Notes under the pieces: model-generated
What the model was told of the DNA's origin: nothing
Database searches by the model: none
Seen by the model: the letters and a program-made list of their open reading frames with translations, nothing else
Assembly (NCBI GenBank): GCA_036268485.1
Contig: DATAUC010000027.1
Location: forward strand, 1-64,000
Length of the DNA stretch: 64,000 nucleotides
Reading direction: 5' to 3'
Origin: Bog-473 sp036268485
GTDB lineage: Bacteria; Actinomycetota; Acidimicrobiia; Acidimicrobiales; RAAP-2
Translations under genes and position numbers: made by a program
Shown: positions 60,923-64,000 of the stretch, piece by piece
How the letters are laid out: each line of letters starts with the position of its first letter
Position numbering within the stretch: position 1 is the first letter of the stretch

Positions 60923-61719
60923 CGGGCTTGGGCCTCCCGCTTGCGCTCAATGAGGGCACCGAACCGCTCGGCCACTTCGGCCTCGGGCACCAGGCGGTAC
61001 CCGGCGGCATCGACGATGGCGACCAGGGGGTAGATGCCCCGCACCAGGTCGGGACCGCCGGTGGCGGAGTCCTCGTCGGCGGCGTCGTAAAGGGACTGGA
61101 TGGCCAGGTCCACCCCTTCGTCCTGGGTCAGACCTTCACGGAAGCCGGCCTTGATGGTGCTGCGGGCATCGCGGCCACCCGAGCCGGTGGTCTGGAAGTC
61201 GGTGTCCTCGTAGTGGCCGCCGGTGGCGTCGTAGCTGAAGATGCGCCCGATGCCGCGGGCGATGTCGTACCCGGCGAAGAGGGGCACCACCACGAAGCCC
61301 TGCATGGCCATGGGCAGGTGCTGGCGCACCATCTGGGCCAGCTGGTTGGCCTTGCCCTCGAGCGAGAGCACGGAACCCTCGACCTTCTCGTAGTGCTCGA
61401 GCTGTACCTGGAAGAGGCGCACCATCTCGACGGCCATGCCGGCCGAACCGGCGATGGCCACGGCCGAGTAGCGGTCGGCCGGGAAGACCTTCTCCATGGC
61501 CCGGTGGGCGATGATGTTGCCCGAAGTGGCCCGGCGGTCGCCCGCCATGATGATCCCGTCGGCGAAGCGCAGGGCGACCACCGTCGTGGCGTGGGTGTCA
61601 GGCACCGTCGTCAATGCAGACGGTCCCTGGGGGGCCAGCACCGGTGAACCGGCCTGGCGCAGGAGCCCGACGAAGTCCGGGCCCGGATCGTGTTCCGGGG
61701 GAAAGAGAGGAAGGGCCAC
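60919..61719 (-). CDS. prcB: Proteasome beta subunit
   Basis: 266 residues with a propeptide of about 44 residues. Autocleavage should expose the catalytic threonine at 45 (THA-TTVVALRFADG), the N-terminal nucleophile; the conserved lysine and aspartate are in the following strands. MAGDRRATSGNIIAHRAMEKVFPADRYSAVAIAGSAG matches the core. GTG start; it lies 6 bases after the pup stop. Degrades pupylated proteins delivered by ARC. Confidence 0.96.
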   Translation of the reverse strand: MALPLFPPEHDPGPDFVGLLRQAGSPVLAPQGPSALTTVPDTHATTVVALRFADGIIMAGDRRATSGNIIAHRAMEKVFPADRYSAVAIAGSAGMAVEMVRLFQVQLEHYEKVEGSVLSLEGKANQLAQMVRQHLPMAMQGFVVVPLFAGYDIARGIGRIFSYDATGGHYEDTDFQTTGSGGRDARSTIKAGFREGLTQDEGVDLAIQSLYDAADEDSATGGPDLVRGIYPLVAIVDAAGYRLVPEAEVAERFGALIERKREAQAR

Positions 61720-61725
61720 CGGTGA

Positions 61726-61944
61726 CTACTGTCCGCCCTTTTGCACGTAGTTGCGCACAAACTCCTCGGCGTTGTCTTCGAGGACCTCGTCGATCTCGTC
61801 GAGCAGGTCGTCGAGTTCGGCCTTGATCTTCTCGCCGCGCTCGGAGGTCGCCGGCGCGGCCGTCTCGACCAGGTCGGCGTCGCTCTCGGTGGTGGTCCGG
61901 TCCGATGTGCTCGAACCCTTCCGCTTCTGTTCTTGTTCTGCCAT
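61726..61944 (-). CDS. pup: Prokaryotic ubiquitin-like protein Pup
   Basis: 72 residues ending GGQ, so Dop must deamidate the last Gln to Glu before ligation. The C-terminal helix (AELDDLLDEIDEVLEDNAEEFV) binds the coiled coils of ARC and the ligase. The N-terminus is disordered and charged, the part threaded into the ATPase pore. RBS GAGGCGAAG precedes the ATG. Confidence 0.97.
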   Translation of the reverse strand: MAEQEQKRKGSSTSDRTTTESDADLVETAAPATSERGEKIKAELDDLLDEIDEVLEDNAEEFVRNYVQKGGQ

Positions 61945-61971
61945 GTCTTCGCCTCGTTCGTTCAGGTCAGT

Positions 61972-63474
61972 TCAGGAATTGAGCCGATCCAACAGGTCGG
62001 CCGGACTCGTGCTCTGGGCCAGCAGTGCGCCCGTGTGCTCGGCTGTTCCCTTCAAGGGATCCATCATAGGGACGCGCCGGAGGGGGTCGGTCCCCACGTC
62101 GAAGACCAGTGAATCCCAGTTGGCGGTGACCACCGCATCGGGCCAGCGGGCCAGACACTTGCCGCGGAACCAGGCCCGGGTCCCCGGCGGGGGCTCGCTG
62201 ACGGCCGCCGTTGCCTCTTGCACCGAGACGAGACGGCGCATGCCGAGCCGGTCGTAGATCGACTTTTCAGGCCGCAGGTCGTGGTACTGCAGCGCCAGCG
62301 CGGCCACCCGGGGGTCGTCCCAGCCGCAGGAATGGCGCTCCTGGTAGGCCAGCAGGAGTTGGCGCTTGGCCACCCAGTCGAGCGTGTCGGCCAGCGTGGT
62401 GGGGTCCGATTCGAGCCCCTGCAACACGGTCTCCCACAGTTCGAGGACGTGGGCGCCCACGCTGCCCGCTCCCCCGTCATCGCCCAGGGCGGCCAGGCCG
62501 TACTCCTCGCCGTACTTGCGGGCGGCGCCGAAGAGCTCCCACTGGATTTCCAGCGCGGTGGCCGACGAGCCGTCGCTGAGCGGCAGCGGCCGGCGCAACG
62601 AGAGGTCGGCCGATACCGAATGCAGCGCGCGCACCGGATCGGCCAGCGCCAGGTCGCGGGTCGGCATGGCGTCGTCCTCAATCATGGCCAGGACGATGGC
62701 CGTGGTGCCCAACTTCAAGAAGGTGGCGCTCTCGGACATGTTGGCGTCGCCCACGATGACGTGCAGGCGGCGGAAGCGCTTGGGGTCGGCGTGGGGCTCG
62801 TCGCGCGTGTTGACGATGGGCCGCTTGAGTGTCGTCTCCAGCCCGACGATCTCCTCGAAGAACTCGGCCCGCTGCGAGATCTGGAAAAGCACCGTCTTGG
62901 CATCGAGGGCCGGCGTCTCCACGCCCACCTTGCCCGATCCGGTGAAGATGGTGCGCGAGACGAAGTGGGGCACCACCCCGTCGATCACCTGGTTGAAGGG
63001 CACGGCCCGGTCCATCATGTAGTTCTCGTGGCAGCCGTACGAGTTGCCCTTGCCGTCGGAGTTGTTCTTGTGGACGATGGGGGCGGGCTGACCGGGAATG
63101 CGCTGCGCCGCCGCCGTCATCGACTGGCGCAGGATGAGCTCCCCCGCTTTGTCGTGCACCAGGCACTCGTAAGGGGTCAGGCACTCGGGGGTCGAATACT
63201 CCGGATGGGCGTGGTCGACGTAGTAGCGGGCCCCGTTGATCAGGACGGTGTTGGCCAGGTGGGTCTCGACCATGGGCGCCAGCGAGCCCTCGCGGGCGAA
63301 GCCACGGGCGTCGTTGCCGGGCGTCTCGTCCTCGAAGTCCCAGCCGATCTTCTGCTGCACGTCGGCCGCATAGGCGTTGACCAGCACCGAGGAGGCGGCA
63401 ATGGGGTTCTGCTCGGGTCCGGGCGAGAGGATCCCGTATTCGGTCTCAATTCCGCACACCTTGGTGGTGGCCAT
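61972..63474 (-). CDS. dop: Deamidase/depupylase of Pup
   Basis: 500 residues. Paralogue of PafA that converts the Pup C-terminal Gln to Glu and removes Pup from substrates. TTKVCGIETEYGILSPGP opens the protein, and the Dop-specific loop (about 45-70, GWDFEDETPGNDARGFAREG) is present. VHKNNSDGKGNSYGCHENYM, NTRDEPHADPKRFRRLHVI and DANMSESATFLKLGTTAIVLA parallel PafA. ATG 63474 lies 6 bases after TAGGGT (complement of 63481-63486). It follows arc by 17 bases and precedes pup by 27. Confidence 0.96.
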   Translation of the reverse strand: MATTKVCGIETEYGILSPGPEQNPIAASSVLVNAYAADVQQKIGWDFEDETPGNDARGFAREGSLAPMVETHLANTVLINGARYYVDHAHPEYSTPECLTPYECLVHDKAGELILRQSMTAAAQRIPGQPAPIVHKNNSDGKGNSYGCHENYMMDRAVPFNQVIDGVVPHFVSRTIFTGSGKVGVETPALDAKTVLFQISQRAEFFEEIVGLETTLKRPIVNTRDEPHADPKRFRRLHVIVGDANMSESATFLKLGTTAIVLAMIEDDAMPTRDLALADPVRALHSVSADLSLRRPLPLSDGSSATALEIQWELFGAARKYGEEYGLAALGDDGGAGSVGAHVLELWETVLQGLESDPTTLADTLDWVAKRQLLLAYQERHSCGWDDPRVAALALQYHDLRPEKSIYDRLGMRRLVSVQEATAAVSEPPPGTRAWFRGKCLARWPDAVVTANWDSLVFDVGTDPLRRVPMMDPLKGTAEHTGALLAQSTSPADLLDRLNS

Positions 63475-63491
63475 ATGACGACCCTACCGAC

Positions 63492-64000
63492 CTAGAGGTA
63501 CTGCCCGGTGCCCACCCGCTCGATGGACCGTCCACCTTGTACCTCGCGGTCCTCGGTGAGCAGGGTGCGGACATAGACGATGCGCTCGCCCTTCTTGCCG
63601 GAGATACGAGCCCAGTCGTCGGGGTTGGTCGTGTTGGGCAGGTCCTCGTTCTCCTTGTATTCCTGACGGATCGACTCCATCAGGTCGGAGGTGCGGATGC
63701 CGCCCGACTCACCGGCGATGACCCGCTTGATGGCCAGCTTCTTGGCCCGGCGCACGATGTTCTCGATCATGGCGCCCGAGGAGAAGTCCCGGTAGTACAG
63801 GATCTCCTTGTCACCATTCTGGTAGGTGACCTCGAGGAAACGGTTCTCGTCGTCTTCGCGGTACATCTCGGTCACCGTCTGCTCAATGATGGCCTGCACC
63901 GCCTTGTTGGGGTCTCCCCCGCCCAGGCGCGACACCTCATCGGTATCGAGCGGCAGAGCCGACGTCAGGTAGCGGCTGAAGATCTGGGCCGCCGCCTCTT
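63492..64000 (-). CDS. arc: Proteasomal AAA ATPase (ARC/Mpa), 3' end only
   Basis: Only the C-terminal part is inside the window; the coding frame continues beyond base 64000. The visible stretch (about 170 residues) covers the end of the AAA domain: YREDDENRFLEVTYQNGDKE, GAMIENIVRRAKKLAIKRVI and TTNPDDWARISGKKGERIVY. It ends in GTGQYL, the penultimate-tyrosine motif that docks into pockets of the 20S alpha ring. Recognises Pup by its N-terminal coiled coil (not seen here) and unfolds substrates. Confidence 0.95.
   Translation of the reverse strand, partial: EAAAQIFSRYLTSALPLDTDEVSRLGGGDPNKAVQAIIEQTVTEMYREDDENRFLEVTYQNGDKEILYYRDFSSGAMIENIVRRAKKLAIKRVIAGESGGIRTSDLMESIRQEYKENEDLPNTTNPDDWARISGKKGERIVYVRTLLTEDREVQGGRSIERVGTGQYL

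Overview
The window is GC-rich, densely coded chromosomal DNA from an actinobacterium. The complete Pup-proteasome set (arc, dop, pup, prcB, prcA, pafA) followed by tatA/B, tatC and a HelY-type helicase is a gene order known from mycobacteria. So is the block pgsA, gcvH, FHA protein (GarA type), MerR regulator, DUF151, second MerR regulator, gcvP. A deep-branching class such as Acidimicrobiia is plausible, but that is inference only. No rRNA, tRNA, CRISPR array or intact insertion sequence was recognised.

Layout. 1-4.1 kb: end of a class I aldolase gene and korAB (2-oxoglutarate:ferredoxin oxidoreductase). 4.1-6 kb: two envelope genes that share a duplicated upstream element. 6-13.9 kb: DUF1015, pgsA, a nucleotidyltransferase fused to a degenerate phosphomannomutase, gcvH, a zinc-ribbon FHA protein, a MerR regulator with a very long linker, DUF151 and a lipoprotein. 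13.9-20.7 kb: acrylyl-CoA reductase-like enzyme, S9 peptidase, two membrane proteins, and divergent thiD/thiG. 20.7-24.6 kb: iron(III) ABC transporter behind a tandem DtxR/IdeR-type box. 24.7-29.9 kb: second MerR regulator, gcvT, tandem glycine riboswitch and gcvP. 29.9-37.1 kb: a region that reads less GC-rich, with large membrane proteins, secreted proteins and a sortase. 37.2-38.2 kb: fluoride riboswitch and two crcB genes. 38.2-39.5 kb: an SDR enzyme and a 555 bp gap with a strong inverted repeat. 39.5-45.6 kb: MacAB-like efflux locus with Gly/Phe-rich tails. 45.6-48.7 kb: Fe(II)/2OG oxygenase overlapping a formaldehyde-activating-enzyme homologue, then VOC, pyrophosphatase and SnoaL-like genes. 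48.8-53.5 kb: HtrA-like protease, an RG-rich protein of unknown role, a GNAT enzyme and a DUF4193 protein. 53.8-64 kb: double-domain ThyX, helY, tat and the Pup-proteasome operon, all on the minus strand.

How the genes connect. Glycine cleavage genes (gcvH, gcvT, gcvP) are split over 19 kb, and gcvP carries its own glycine riboswitch. The FHA protein sits in the same region as korAB; GarA/OdhI relatives control 2-oxoglutarate metabolism. A recurrent feature is a TAnnnT hexamer 6-8 bases before the start codon with no ribosome binding site, which suggests that many genes here are leaderless. The least expected content is the translationally coupled oxygenase and Fae pair, the zinc-ribbon FHA protein, the efflux/adaptor set with Gly/Phe tails, the sortase island, and the riboswitch expression platforms that can be read directly.
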